64,000 nt of DNA, from the NCBI RefSeq assembly GCF_000426465.1, contig NZ_AUFK01000013.1, positions 1 to 64,000 on the forward strand, given 5' to 3'. Under the pieces are notes generated by a model that saw only the letters and a program-made list of their open reading frames with translations, was not told the DNA's origin and made no database searches. The stretch comes from Epilithonimonas caeni DSM 17710 (GTDB lineage Bacteria; Bacteroidota; Bacteroidia; Flavobacteriales; Weeksellaceae). This document shows, in pieces, positions 27,792 to 37,033 of the stretch; position 1 is the stretch's first letter; every line of letters begins with the position of its first letter. A program made the translations under genes and the position numbers.

Positions 27792-28690
27792 TGAATAAGC
27801 CAACCGTCACCATACTTACCCCATCCTATAATCGGGCACATACTCTGCCGCGCGTGTTCGACTCGCTACAAAAGCAAACCTTCAAGGATTTTGAATGGAT
27901 TGTGATAGATGATGGCTCTACAGATAACACAAAAGAGGTTGTTTCAAACTTTCAAAAGATGTCGGATTTCAACGTACGTTATTATCACCAGGAAAATCAA
28001 CATAAGTTTTTGACCTTTTTCAGAGGAATAGATCTTGCGGAAGGTGAATATTTCTCTCCTTTGGATTCTGATGATGCTTTACCAGAAGATTCAATAGAAA
28101 TACTTGTGAATACATGGAAAAACATTTCCGAAAAGCAAAACATCGTTTTCGTATCAAGTCTCTGTGAAGATCAGTTTGGAAATTTGGTTGGGGACAAATT
28201 CCCGAAAGAGCCACTGGTCTGCAGCATTTTTGATATGCGATACGTTTATAAGGTGAAGGGTGATAAATGGGGAATGGGCAAAACTCAAACCTACAAGAAA
28301 ATGAAACTGAATTTTGATGATCTTGCAGGCAAAGGCTTCATTCCGGAAGGCGTTTTCCAGTATCAGTTTGATAAACTTGGTCTCCATTATTGCATCAATA
28401 AAGTCTGCAGAATTTATTTTCGAGATAAAAATGATGAGCTTTCTCTTGCCAATCAGTTTTATGACGAGAAAAACGCCTTTGGTCTGGCAGAGAATTATAA
28501 GGCTTTCCTTAATACATATCATCAGAAATTTGCTCTCCATCCTAAAACCCTGTTGAGGAATCTTGGTGGTTATTTGAAGTTTTCAAAATTAGATGGCAGA
28601 CCCTACAAAAAAACCGTTAACGAACTGGAATCCAAACCGTTAAGACTGATTTCTAAGATTATCTATCCTTTTTCAAAAATGTTATTCTGA
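27791..28690 (+). CDS. Family 2 glycosyltransferase
   Basis: A 299-residue GT-A enzyme with TILTPSYNRAHTLPRVFDSL, IDDGSTDNTKEVV and metal motif DSDD at 92-95. It is similar along its length to the GT2 at 14408 (shared TPxYNRA opening and FEWxxxDDGSTDNT), which suggests duplication within the locus. It is directly coupled to the preceding GT4 (stop and start overlap by one base). Confidence 0.9.
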   Translation: MNKPTVTILTPSYNRAHTLPRVFDSLQKQTFKDFEWIVIDDGSTDNTKEVVSNFQKMSDFNVRYYHQENQHKFLTFFRGIDLAEGEYFSPLDSDDALPEDSIEILVNTWKNISEKQNIVFVSSLCEDQFGNLVGDKFPKEPLVCSIFDMRYVYKVKGDKWGMGKTQTYKKMKLNFDDLAGKGFIPEGVFQYQFDKLGLHYCINKVCRIYFRDKNDELSLANQFYDEKNAFGLAENYKAFLNTYHQKFALHPKTLLRNLGGYLKFSKLDGRPYKKTVNELESKPLRLISKIIYPFSKMLF

Positions 28691-28732
28691 GAATAATATC
28701 TATTTCCGCACAAAAATGGTTCTAGAGTTTCT

Positions 28733-28740
28733 TATCTTTG
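28733..28740 (+). promoter_or_regulatory. -7 promoter box before the KAS III gene
   Basis: TATCTTTG, followed by C, is a perfect Bacteroidota -7 box, 23 bases before the start codon. An upstream TTG at the usual spacing is missing, so the promoter may be weak or activated. Confidence 0.5.
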
Positions 28741-28763
28741 CAAAAATCTACTGAGAAAATTAT

Positions 28764-29714
28764 ATGATCAATGTTGCTGCAATAGAATACTATTTGCCAG
28801 AAAATATATTAACAAACGAAGATATTTCCAAAGAGTTTCCGGAATGGAGTGCTGAAAAAATCAAAGCAAAAATTGGAGTAGAATCCAGACATATTGCCAA
28901 GACATCTGAGACGGCCCTTGATTTGGCGTATGAAGCATCTCTGAAGCTTTTTGAAAATTATGATAAGGACAAAATAGACTTTATTCTATTTTGCACCCAA
29001 AGCCCTGATTATTTTTTACCAACAACGGCTTGCATCCTGCAGGATAAATTGGGCCTTTCAAAATCTATTGGAGCTTTGGATTTCAATCTCGGATGTTCTG
29101 GTTTTGTATATGGGCTAACACTTGCAAAAGGACTGATCGCTACAGGGATAGCGAAAAACATTTTGCTTGTTACGGCAGAGACATATACCAAATTTCTAGA
29201 TAAAAATGATAAATCCAACAGAACTATTTTTGGAGATGGCGCAGCTGTAACGGTTGTAGAAAAAGATGAAAGTAAGCAGGATTTCCAGTTTTCTGTAGGG
29301 ACGGACGGAAGCGGATTTAGTAATCTGATTGTAGAAAACGGAGGTGCTAGAAATAATCTGGATAAACCTAAACTTTTTATGAAAGGTCCAAAAATCTTCA
29401 CTTTCGCTCTGGAAAATATCCCCGCAGTCATCAAGGAAACGCTGGATAAAAATCTCTTAAAAATGGAGGACATCGATCTATTTGTTTTTCATCAGGCAAG
29501 TTCTTATATGCTAAATTATCTGAGAGATCTGTGTAAAATACCGGAAGAAAAATTCTTTTTGGACATGAAAGATATCGGCAATACGGTTTCTGCCAGTATC
29601 CCGATCGCTCTTAAATTGGCAATACAAAAAAATATTATAAAAGAAAGTTTCAAAGTAATGGTAGTTGGTTTTGGAGTTGGTTATTCTTGGGCTGCCGGAG
29701 TTTTAGAATTTTAA
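28764..29714 (+). CDS. 3-oxoacyl-ACP synthase III (FabH-like)
   Basis: Thiolase-fold condensing enzyme of 316 residues. The catalytic triad is complete: Cys111 in NLGCSGF, His243 in FHQAS and Asn273 in DIGNTVSAS. The N-terminus YYLPENILTNEDI matches FabH-type starts. FabH proper condenses acetyl-CoA with malonyl-ACP to start fatty acids. A copy inside a glycan locus more likely makes or transfers a special acyl group for a sugar. No acyl carrier protein gene is visible nearby. Whether it is the main FabH of the cell cannot be told from the window. Confidence 0.88.
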   Translation: MINVAAIEYYLPENILTNEDISKEFPEWSAEKIKAKIGVESRHIAKTSETALDLAYEASLKLFENYDKDKIDFILFCTQSPDYFLPTTACILQDKLGLSKSIGALDFNLGCSGFVYGLTLAKGLIATGIAKNILLVTAETYTKFLDKNDKSNRTIFGDGAAVTVVEKDESKQDFQFSVGTDGSGFSNLIVENGGARNNLDKPKLFMKGPKIFTFALENIPAVIKETLDKNLLKMEDIDLFVFHQASSYMLNYLRDLCKIPEEKFFLDMKDIGNTVSASIPIALKLAIQKNIIKESFKVMVVGFGVGYSWAAGVLEF

Positions 29715-29723
29715 TTATCATCA

Positions 29724-30869
29724 TTGAAAAAGAAAATACTCATCAGAATTGGCTCTCTTCGTCATGGTGGCGCAGAAAAAGTTCTGGTGACCCTTCTCAA
29801 AAACCTCCCAAAAGACAAATACGAAATTGATCTTCTGCTCAATCTGTATTCTGGCAAATATCTCCCGGAAGTTCCTGACTGGATAAATGTAATGTACCTC
29901 AACAAAGGCGAAATGATCACTACAAATCGTCCAAAAGATCTACCAAAAAAAATATACCGTGTTGTTTATCAGCAGCTTTTAAAGAAATATCCAAAAATCC
30001 TTTACCGAAGAAAACTCAGTAAAAAACAATATGATATTGAGTTTGCTGCGATTCACGGTTTTATGGATGAGATTCTCAACAGCCCCCTCAGGTCTTCAAA
30101 AAAACTGATGTGGATTCACAACGACCTGACTCAAGTGAGTGGTTATACGCCTGAAAAAATCCGCCGTTTTTTCAATTACGACAAAGTAATGGTGATTTCG
30201 GAAAAGATCCAGGAAACATTTTTATCCCTGGCAAAAAACGAAAGAGAAAAATCAAAAATCGTAAGGATCTACAATCCTCTTGATACTGAAGAAATTCTTA
30301 CAAAATCAGAAAAACCTGTAATCAACTACGAGTTTGATAATACTTTCCCAACTTTCGTCTCTGTAGGGACCGTTTTTCCCCAAAAGGGGTTTGACAGGCT
30401 TCTGAAGATTCATAAAAGACTCTTGGACGAAGGTTTACAACATAACGTGTTGATCATAGGCGATGGTTATGATTTCGAGAATGTAAAAAAACTCAAAACC
30501 GAATTAGGTGTTGATGGAACAGCAACCATGCTTGGTTTTACGGACAACCCCTACCCTTACTTCAAAAAAGCAGATTTTTATATTCTCAGTTCCCGTTACG
30601 AAGGATTCCCAACAGTGCTCTTCGAAGCTATCACACTGAAAAAGAACATCATTGCTACCGATGTATCTGGCGTGAGAGAAATGTTGGAAAGTGGAAAACT
30701 TGGGACAATCATAGAAAATTCTGAAAGAGGCATCTATGAGGGGATGAAAATGGCATTAACAAATCCCGAGGTCTTCCAATCTTATCAAAACAATCTACGG
30801 AACTACGAAATGCCTTTCAACCTGAAAAATTCTGTTGATAAGATTATGGAAATCATTGATAATTTGTAA
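29724..30869 (+). CDS. Family 4 glycosyltransferase
   Basis: A 381-residue GT-B enzyme. RIGSLRHGGAEKVLVTLLKNLP is the acceptor-side loop. SVGTVFPQKGFDRLLKIHKRLLDEG follows. SSRYEGFPTVLFEAITLKKNIIATDVSGVREML contains the E-x7-E donor motif. It is a paralogue of the GT4 at 26640. The start is TTG: the previous gene's stop is in the same frame 9 bases upstream, and no ATG lies before the conserved N-terminus, so a non-ATG start is required. Confidence 0.9.
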   Translation: MKKKILIRIGSLRHGGAEKVLVTLLKNLPKDKYEIDLLLNLYSGKYLPEVPDWINVMYLNKGEMITTNRPKDLPKKIYRVVYQQLLKKYPKILYRRKLSKKQYDIEFAAIHGFMDEILNSPLRSSKKLMWIHNDLTQVSGYTPEKIRRFFNYDKVMVISEKIQETFLSLAKNEREKSKIVRIYNPLDTEEILTKSEKPVINYEFDNTFPTFVSVGTVFPQKGFDRLLKIHKRLLDEGLQHNVLIIGDGYDFENVKKLKTELGVDGTATMLGFTDNPYPYFKKADFYILSSRYEGFPTVLFEAITLKKNIIATDVSGVREMLESGKLGTIIENSERGIYEGMKMALTNPEVFQSYQNNLRNYEMPFNLKNSVDKIMEIIDNL

Positions 30870-30878
30870 TTTTACCCA

Positions 30879-31430
30879 ATGGGTTATTCTATTATTCAAA
30901 AAGATTTTTACAGAGAAAGCGGAAAATATTTGTCCCGGTTTCAGATATTGAAAAAGTGCTTTAGTCCAAATCTGCATTATATCTATCTCTTCAGAAAAAC
31001 TCAAAAACATTACCAAAAGCCGATCATAGGTATATTTTACAAACTTGTCCTCCGGCATTATCAGATCAAATATGGCTTTCAGATCTATCCGGAAACTCAG
31101 ATCGGGGAAGGATTCTATCTTGGCCATTGGGGACAATTAGTGATCAATCCGAAAACAAAGATCGGGAAGAACTGTAATATTGCCCAAGGGGTGACCATTG
31201 CCCAGGCCAACCGTGGAAAAAACGAAGGTGTGCCTGTGATCGGAAACGAGGTCTGGATCGGACCGAATGCTGTGATCGTAGGAAATATCACAATTGGGAA
31301 CAATGTGCTGATCGCACCCAACGCTTATGTCAACATGGACGTTCCGGATAATTCCGTGGTCATTGGAAATCCCGCTATAATTAGCCCAAAAGCGAATGCA
31401 ACCGATAATTATATCAACAACAAGATCTAA
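30879..31430 (+). CDS. Serine O-acetyltransferase-like hexapeptide protein
   Basis: A 183-residue left-handed beta-helix enzyme. The segment YPETQIGEGFYLGHWGQLVINPKTKIG and the loop IAQGVTIAQANRGKNEGVP resemble CysE-type serine acetyltransferases, including the GxTIG/glycine-rich CoA end. The N-terminal helical domain is shorter than in housekeeping CysE (about 60 residues), as in the many CysE-like sugar acetyltransferases of capsule loci. I infer acetylation of a sugar here. It closes the polysaccharide locus. Confidence 0.82.
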   Translation: MGYSIIQKDFYRESGKYLSRFQILKKCFSPNLHYIYLFRKTQKHYQKPIIGIFYKLVLRHYQIKYGFQIYPETQIGEGFYLGHWGQLVINPKTKIGKNCNIAQGVTIAQANRGKNEGVPVIGNEVWIGPNAVIVGNITIGNNVLIAPNAYVNMDVPDNSVVIGNPAIISPKANATDNYINNKI

Positions 31431-31509
31431 CATTTCAATCAGGCATTTTCTTTCAAATCAAATTTGATTTATAAATCTGATTTTCAAAGCACTCTATCAT
31501 CAGAACACC

Positions 31510-32220
31510 TCAATACAACATCTCGATCTCTTTGTGAAAGAACTTTTGTAGCCCCTCATTCTCCAGGTCTATCCAGAGAAAGCCATTTTTGTCAGCATTC
31601 TTGATTATGCCATTTTGGCGCAGACCACTTTTTTGAAAAACCGAGATCTCTTCTCTTCTAAAAAGATTAGAATTATATTTGTTCAAAATAATTTCTTCCG
31701 ACAAAGCTTCATCCAATTTCGAAATCATATTTTGATGAAACACCTCAACAAAAGTTGATAAATCAACATTAATGCCCGTCACAGAGAAGATCGAGCCCGC
31801 TTTCGGAAGATCTGTGAAGTCTGTCTGGAGAATATTAATGCCACTTCCGATGATATAAAACTCATCATCATTTATTTTCTTTTTTTCGATGAGGATCCCA
31901 CAAACTTTTTTCCCATTGAGAATAATATCGTTGGGCCACTTGATCTTAGTGCTCGCTTTTGTCAGATTGTCAAGAAAATCCCGAACGACAACAGCGGTAT
32001 AATAATTGAGAGAAGTATCGGAGATATTGATTTTAGATGTTTTAATAGCAAGTGAATAAGCTAGGTTTTCATTTGGCGTTACTTTCCAGATATTTCCATA
32101 TTGTCCACGACCTTTGGTTTGATTAAAGGTAAAAACAGCAGTTGATTCGTCATCATATAAAAGGCTTGAAATTTCATCATTGGTGGAAAAACATTCTTTC
32201 AGATGTATAAGATGACTCAT
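31510..32220 (-). CDS. birA: Biotin--[acetyl-CoA-carboxylase] ligase
   Basis: Activates biotin to biotinyl-AMP and attaches it to the carboxyl carrier protein of acetyl-CoA carboxylase. The 236 residues hold the catalytic domain: STNDEIS, GRGQYGNIW (the adenylate-binding GRGRxGR variant) near 45 and IKWPNDI near 95. It has no N-terminal DNA-binding domain, so it is a ligase only. The ATG at 32220 is the start; the ATG at 32280 would place 20 extra residues across the divergent promoter region. It is divergent from rsfS. Confidence 0.92.
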   Translation of the reverse strand: MSHLIHLKECFSTNDEISSLLYDDESTAVFTFNQTKGRGQYGNIWKVTPNENLAYSLAIKTSKINISDTSLNYYTAVVVRDFLDNLTKASTKIKWPNDIILNGKKVCGILIEKKKINDDEFYIIGSGINILQTDFTDLPKAGSIFSVTGINVDLSTFVEVFHQNMISKLDEALSEEIILNKYNSNLFRREEISVFQKSGLRQNGIIKNADKNGFLWIDLENEGLQKFFHKEIEMLY

Positions 32221-32280
32221 TTGTGAAAACTTTAAGAGATTATTAGGCCAGAAAACAAAAGATAAATAGATTAAAATCAA

Positions 32281-32288
32281 TAAATTTG
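32281..32288 (+). promoter_or_regulatory. -7 promoter box of rsfS-ftsH
   Basis: TAAATTTG followed by C fits TAnnTTTG, 20 bases before the rsfS start. On the other strand TATCTTTTG (32264-32256) is a less exact box for birA. The 88-base gap thus carries divergent promoters. Confidence 0.5.
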
Positions 32289-32308
32289 CAAATTAGACAA
32301 TTTTTTGA

Positions 32309-32671
32309 ATGGGTAAAATTACAGAAAAACAATTATTGGTCGACAAGATCGTAGAAGCAATTCAAGATACAAAAGGTGAAGACGTTTTGGTCTTCGATCT
32401 ATCAAACATAGAAAATGCGGCGGCAGAAACATTTATCATCTGCAGTGGAAATTCTAACACACAGGTTTCTGCAATATCCGGCAACATAGAAAAAAAAGTT
32501 AGAAACGATTTACAGGAAAGACCTTGGCATGTAGAGGGAACAGAGAACTCTATGTGGGTTCTGGTAGATTATGTTTCTGTGGTAGTTCATATTTTCCAAA
32601 AAGAGATCCGTGAGTATTATGACATCGAGGAACTTTGGGGAGATGCCAAGATCACAAAAATAGAAAGCTAA
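32309..32671 (+). CDS. rsfS: Ribosomal silencing factor RsfS
   Basis: Binds uL14 and blocks subunit joining in starved cells. The 120 residues match the family: ENAAAETFIICSGNSNTQVSAIS near 30-55, GTENSMWVLVDYVSVVVHIF near 78-95 and the end motif YYDIEELWGDA. It is preceded by a divergent birA and followed after 43 bases by ftsH. Confidence 0.94.
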   Translation: MGKITEKQLLVDKIVEAIQDTKGEDVLVFDLSNIENAAAETFIICSGNSNTQVSAISGNIEKKVRNDLQERPWHVEGTENSMWVLVDYVSVVVHIFQKEIREYYDIEELWGDAKITKIES

Positions 32672-32714
32672 AAAACATATTTTTTTGGCATTATCAATTA
32701 ATTAAAAAACAAGA

Positions 32715-34676
32715 ATGAATAACAAAGGATTCAACTGGTTCATACCCGTTTTGTTGGGACTTATTTTACTGATATTTCTTCCAGGTCTGTTGGGAGATTC
32801 TATGGTAAAAAACATTGATGAAAAAGAATTTTATACGCTTGTAGAAAAAGGTAAAGTGGGTGAAGTAATGGTCTACAGAGACAACTTCAAAGCTGATGTC
32901 TATCTTACAAAAGCCGCAAAGGCAGAGCTGAAGAAGGATGATAAGAAAAGCGACCCTCTTTCTGTGATCAACATCAAGCCGAGTCCGGATTTTGTACTGA
33001 CTTACGGAGACCTTAGATATTTCCAGGAAAGATTTGAGAATATTAATTCCAAACTTCCTACACAGGCAAGAATGGAATTTGGCAAAAGTCAAAGCGGTTT
33101 CTCGGAGCTGCTATTTACACTGGCACTTTGGGGAGGTCTTTTCGCTTTGCTTTATTTCTTCATTTTCAGAAAGATGGGCGGAGGTGCTGGCGGTCCTGGC
33201 GGACAGATTTTCAGTATTGGAAAATCCAGAGCAAAATTATTTGACGATAAAGATAAGGTCCAGGTTACGTTCAAAGATGTAGCAGGATTGGAAGGCGCAA
33301 AAGAAGAAGTTCAGGAAGTTGTAGATTTCTTGAAGAATTCAGAAAAATATACGAAGCTTGGGGGGAAAATTCCGAAAGGTGTTCTTCTGGTAGGACCTCC
33401 GGGAACAGGTAAAACGTTACTTGCAAAAGCTGTTGCAGGAGAGGCAAAAGTTCCTTTCTTTTCACTTTCGGGTTCGGATTTTGTGGAAATGTTCGTTGGA
33501 GTTGGTGCATCCAGGGTAAGAGATCTTTTTGCTCAGGCCAAAGCAAAATCTCCTGCTATCATTTTCATCGATGAGATTGATGCGATTGGTAGAGCAAGAG
33601 GAAAAGGTGGTTTCCAAGGAGGAAATGACGAGCGTGAAAATACGCTTAACCAGTTGCTTACAGAAATGGATGGTTTCGGGACAGATACCAATGTTATCGT
33701 AATGGCCGCTACAAACAGAGCTGACATTCTTGATAAAGCCTTGATGAGAGCGGGACGTTTTGACCGTTCGATCTATGTGGACCTTCCGGAGCTTCATGAG
33801 AGACAACAGATCTTTGATGTCCATTTGAAGAAGATCAAATTAGACAATTCTATTGATAGAGAATTCCTGGCAAAACAAACTCCCGGGTTCAGCGGAGCAG
33901 ATATTGCGAATGTTTGTAACGAAGCTGCGCTAATTGCTGCCAGAAACTCCCACGAGTCCGTGAACAAGCAGGATTTCCTGGATGCCGTTGACAGAATCAT
34001 CGGAGGTCTTGAAAAGAAAAACAAGGCCATCAAACCTTCAGAAAAAAGAAGGGTTGCCTTTCACGAAGCTGGCCACGCGACTATTTCCTGGTTGGTGGAA
34101 CACGCCGCTCCACTTTTGAAAGTAACTATTGTCCCTAGAGGGCGTTCCCTTGGTGCAGCCTGGTATCTTCCGGAAGAAAGACAGTTGACAACAACAGAAC
34201 AAATGCTGGACGAGATCTGTGCCACATTAGGAGGTAGGGCTGCAGAACAGGTAACTTTTGGCAACATATCTACCGGAGCTTTATCTGATCTGGAAAGAGT
34301 GACAAAACAAGCTCAGGCAATGGTCACGATCTACGGATTGAATGATAAAGTGGGTAATATCTCTTATTATGACAGCTCTGGACAATCTGAATATAGTTTT
34401 GGAAAACCTTATTCCGAACAAACGGCAAAACTGATCGACGAAGAGATTTCCAAATTGGTAGAAACTCAATATCAGAGAGCAGTAACAATCCTTACAGAAA
34501 ACAGGGATAAGCTGGATGCCCTTTCCCAGAAATTGTTGGAAAAAGAGGTGATTTTCCGTGAAGATCTGGAAGAGATCTTTGGAAAAAGAGCCTGGGACCC
34601 GGAATTGACTGAAAAACCCGTATCAAGTATTGACAATCCCGCAGATGCAGGAAACGTCTTAAATACAGAAGGTTAA
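32715..34676 (+). CDS. ftsH: ATP-dependent zinc metalloprotease FtsH
   Basis: Membrane-anchored AAA+ protease that degrades misfolded membrane proteins and short-lived regulators. The 653 residues have a first membrane helix (about 7-25), a periplasmic domain, and a second helix (about 130-150). Walker A GPPGTGKT is at 227-234 and Walker B IFIDE at 283-287. The second region of homology and the zinc site HEAGH at 450-454 follow. The sizes and motifs are those of a full-length active protease. It is followed by a strong terminator. Confidence 0.97.
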   Translation: MNNKGFNWFIPVLLGLILLIFLPGLLGDSMVKNIDEKEFYTLVEKGKVGEVMVYRDNFKADVYLTKAAKAELKKDDKKSDPLSVINIKPSPDFVLTYGDLRYFQERFENINSKLPTQARMEFGKSQSGFSELLFTLALWGGLFALLYFFIFRKMGGGAGGPGGQIFSIGKSRAKLFDDKDKVQVTFKDVAGLEGAKEEVQEVVDFLKNSEKYTKLGGKIPKGVLLVGPPGTGKTLLAKAVAGEAKVPFFSLSGSDFVEMFVGVGASRVRDLFAQAKAKSPAIIFIDEIDAIGRARGKGGFQGGNDERENTLNQLLTEMDGFGTDTNVIVMAATNRADILDKALMRAGRFDRSIYVDLPELHERQQIFDVHLKKIKLDNSIDREFLAKQTPGFSGADIANVCNEAALIAARNSHESVNKQDFLDAVDRIIGGLEKKNKAIKPSEKRRVAFHEAGHATISWLVEHAAPLLKVTIVPRGRSLGAAWYLPEERQLTTTEQMLDEICATLGGRAAEQVTFGNISTGALSDLERVTKQAQAMVTIYGLNDKVGNISYYDSSGQSEYSFGKPYSEQTAKLIDEEISKLVETQYQRAVTILTENRDKLDALSQKLLEKEVIFREDLEEIFGKRAWDPELTEKPVSSIDNPADAGNVLNTEG

Positions 34677-34704
34677 GATCCTTTAGAATCATTTACAAAT
34701 AGAA

Positions 34705-34732
34705 AAATCCTAATCAAATTAGGATTTTTTTT
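34705..34732 (+). terminator. Rho-independent terminator after ftsH
   Basis: Perfect 10-bp stem AAATCCTAAT / ATTAGGATTT (34705-34714 and 34718-34727) with a 3-base loop and a run of eight T. Confidence 0.85.
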
Positions 34733-34775
34733 ATAAAACAAAGTTTTGGTTTTTAGAGTATTATAATAATTCTTT

Positions 34776-34783
34776 ACATTTGT
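34776..34783 (+). promoter_or_regulatory. -7 promoter box of the LUD-cdsA-psd operon
   Basis: TACATTTG fits TAnnTTTG, 28 bases before the chosen start of the LUD gene. The nearest TTG upstream (34747-34749) is 26 bases away, longer than usual. Confidence 0.45.
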
Positions 34784-34811
34784 AATAATTAATAAAAAAT
34801 TGCAGAAAAAA

Positions 34812-35390
34812 TTGAGTCTGTTCAAAAAACTCGTTAACAAGATAATGAATCAGCCTGAAGAAGAGGAGCCGGATGTGACAAAACTGGCTGATCAGCTTCG
34901 TGATGCCGATTTGGACTATAAATTTGCGCAACTTTTTACGCATTCCGGAGGATTCTTTAATTATTGTGCGGACGAGTCAGAAGCTTTACAAACCCTGAAT
35001 CAAATCATTAAAATAGAACAGATCAGCAATGTATTCTGTTGGGATCAGGACTTGAAGAATTTTTTGGATGTCACCAAAACACCATATTCCCCAGAATTGA
35101 CAGAGGATAATGATGCCGCGTTCATCACTTGTGAATACCTGATCGCTTTTGATGGCAGGATCATGCTCTCCCACAATAACATTTTACATTATCACTCCTC
35201 CAGATTGCCAAGCAAGATCATCATCATGGCAAACGTATCTCAGATCACACATAATTTGAACGAGGCAATGATGAAGGTGAAACGTGCAGGAAATCTTAAG
35301 AATCTAACTTCTATCAGCGGAAGCCAATCCAAGTTGGATACTCCTAATAAGGACAATACCAAACTTTTCTTACTTTTGCTGGAAGATTAA
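34812..35390 (+). CDS. LUD domain protein (LutC/YkgG-like)
   Basis: A 192-residue protein of the LUD (DUF162) fold. Evidence: FTHSGGFFNYCADESEALQTLNQII near 45-65, EYLIAFDGRIMLSHNNI near 110, and LPSKIIIMANVSQITHNLNEAMMKVK near 130, the end region of LutC-like proteins. LutC acts in lactate oxidation, but this gene is alone without LutA/LutB and sits before cdsA, so its role is unclear. There is no ATG: both TTG at 34812 (MSLFKKLVNK) and TTG at 34800 (four residues more) are possible; I prefer 34812 because it puts the conserved LFKK at the very start. Confidence 0.75.
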   Translation: MSLFKKLVNKIMNQPEEEEPDVTKLADQLRDADLDYKFAQLFTHSGGFFNYCADESEALQTLNQIIKIEQISNVFCWDQDLKNFLDVTKTPYSPELTEDNDAAFITCEYLIAFDGRIMLSHNNILHYHSSRLPSKIIIMANVSQITHNLNEAMMKVKRAGNLKNLTSISGSQSKLDTPNKDNTKLFLLLLED

Positions 35391-35399
35391 ACTTCAGTT

Positions 35400-36275
35400 T
35401 TGGATAAAAATTTAATTCAACGTACCATTTCGGGGCTTGTTTATGTCCTTGTCATAGCGATCTGTACGACTCCGTTGGGAGAACATATTTTCAGCAGTTT
35501 CTTGCCGGAAGTCAAACAACAATATCTGTTTTACGGATTGATCACATTCTTCCTCGTTGTAGGTCTTTATGAATGCATCAGGATCATGAAATTTGATAAT
35601 GGCATCTACAAGTGGCTGGTTTTTCCTGTTGCAGCCATTATCTATTATCGATTCAGTAAGCGTTTTTTTTATCACGGATTTTTCTTCGATGTCAATTTTA
35701 GTGAGATATTGTCTTTTGCTTTGATTCCCATTGCAGTCATCACACTTTTCAAATATTCCCGGGAGCTTTATTTCGAAAATGGGAAACTGATCTTTACTGT
35801 TATTTATTTAGCATTGCCTTTCGGATTTGCCTTAGGCTTGCCAAAATTCAGTACACTTGACCCAGATAAACCATTTACATTAGAAGTATTTATGCTTTTT
35901 GTTTTGATCTGGAGCAGCGATACTTTCGCATACCTTACGGGTAAATTCTTCGGGAAACATAAGATGGCCCCAAAGATCTCTCCTAAAAAAACATGGGAAG
36001 GTTTTGCCGGAGGTGTTCTTCTGACACTGATCTTGGGCTTCTTTGTGGAGAAATATTTTCCTGAGCTGAGGGGAAACTGGATGATCGTCGGTTTGCTGAT
36101 TTCCATTTTTGCACCTTTGGGCGATTTGGTAGAAAGTCAGTTAAAGCGTAGTTTTGCAGTGAAGGACAGCGGGAATATCATTCCTGGTCACGGAGGCGTT
36201 TTGGATAGGCTTGACAGCTTTATCATTTGTGCGCCAGTTATCTACCTCTATTTTATTTTAGAAAAACTATTTTAG
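35400..36275 (+). CDS. cdsA: Phosphatidate cytidylyltransferase
   Basis: Makes CDP-diacylglycerol from phosphatidic acid and CTP, the branch point of phospholipid synthesis in the inner membrane. The 291 residues form about eight membrane helices. They end with the CDS signature: ISPKKTWEGFAGG, then SQLKRSFAVKDSGNIIPGHGG and VLDRLD. The start is TTG at 35400, 9 bases after the LUD stop; no ATG precedes the conserved N-terminus. It is followed after 9 bases by psd, so both phospholipid genes are in one operon. Confidence 0.94.
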   Translation: MDKNLIQRTISGLVYVLVIAICTTPLGEHIFSSFLPEVKQQYLFYGLITFFLVVGLYECIRIMKFDNGIYKWLVFPVAAIIYYRFSKRFFYHGFFFDVNFSEILSFALIPIAVITLFKYSRELYFENGKLIFTVIYLALPFGFALGLPKFSTLDPDKPFTLEVFMLFVLIWSSDTFAYLTGKFFGKHKMAPKISPKKTWEGFAGGVLLTLILGFFVEKYFPELRGNWMIVGLLISIFAPLGDLVESQLKRSFAVKDSGNIIPGHGGVLDRLDSFIICAPVIYLYFILEKLF

Positions 36276-36284
36276 AAACTACTT

Positions 36285-36938
36285 ATGAAACTACATAAAG
36301 AATCGAAAGGAACGCTGATTGTCGCAATTCTATTCATTGCATTCATTGGTACCATATCTATTTATTATTTGCAATTGTGGTCATTGGTCATTCTGATTCC
36401 ATTGCTGATCATGCTGGGATTGATCTTCTGGTTCTTCCGGGTTCCGACAAGAGCCATTCTGGACCATACAGAAAATGTGATCGCACCTGTTGACGGGAAA
36501 GTGGTAATGATAAAAGAAGTCTTCGAAGATGAGGTTTTGAAGGCGAATTGTATTCAGGTTTCTATTTTTATGTCTCCTTTGAACGTTCATATCTGCCGTT
36601 ATCCGGTAAGCGGAGAGGTAATCTATAAAAAATACCATCCGGGGAAATATCTGGTTGCCTGGCATGAGAAATCTTCTACCGAAAACGAAAGGACTACGGT
36701 CGCGGTGAACAGCCTGACAAACCATCAAGTCGTTTTCCGCCAGATCGCCGGTTATGTTGCGAGAAGAATTGTTTTCTATTGTAATGTTCAAGATACAGCG
36801 AAAGCGGGACACGAATTTGGGTTCATCAAGTTCGGATCAAGAATGGACGTTTTCTTGCCGCTTGATACGGAAATCCTTTGCAAAATCGGAGATAAGACAA
36901 AAGGCGGCTTGGATGTCATTGCCAGACTTAGAGATTAA
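36285..36938 (+). CDS. psd: Phosphatidylserine decarboxylase proenzyme (PSD-A type)
   Basis: Converts phosphatidylserine to phosphatidylethanolamine. The 217 residues are typical for the short archaeal-type PSD. Two hydrophobic segments come first (about 10-50). The core HTENVIAPVDGKVV and PLNVHICRYPVSGEV and the self-cleavage site FGSR with Ser185 follow; Ser185 becomes the pyruvoyl group of the small alpha chain. It forms an operon with cdsA and ends at a terminator hairpin. Confidence 0.94.
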   Translation: MKLHKESKGTLIVAILFIAFIGTISIYYLQLWSLVILIPLLIMLGLIFWFFRVPTRAILDHTENVIAPVDGKVVMIKEVFEDEVLKANCIQVSIFMSPLNVHICRYPVSGEVIYKKYHPGKYLVAWHEKSSTENERTTVAVNSLTNHQVVFRQIAGYVARRIVFYCNVQDTAKAGHEFGFIKFGSRMDVFLPLDTEILCKIGDKTKGGLDVIARLRD

Positions 36939-36960
36939 AAATTCAAATTTTATAAATTAT

Positions 36961-36989
36961 AAAGAGACTTATTATTAAGTCTCTTTTTT
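36961..36989 (+). terminator. Terminator after psd; left copy of a 29-base direct repeat
   Basis: Stem AAAGAGACTTA / TAAGTCTCTTT with a short TTAT-like loop and a T run. The same 29 bases occur without any change at 40734-40762. The two copies enclose a 3.7 kb accessory segment. Confidence 0.85.
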
Positions 36990-37033
36990 ATGAACTATAG
37001 TCTGATCTTATAACCTCATTTATCCAATCATGA

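Noticed and set aside
31455-31470. Palindrome AAATCAAATTTGATTT between convergent genes as a terminator
   Set aside because: The stem is purely AT-rich apart from two pairs and lacks a clear T run after it; it may be chance.
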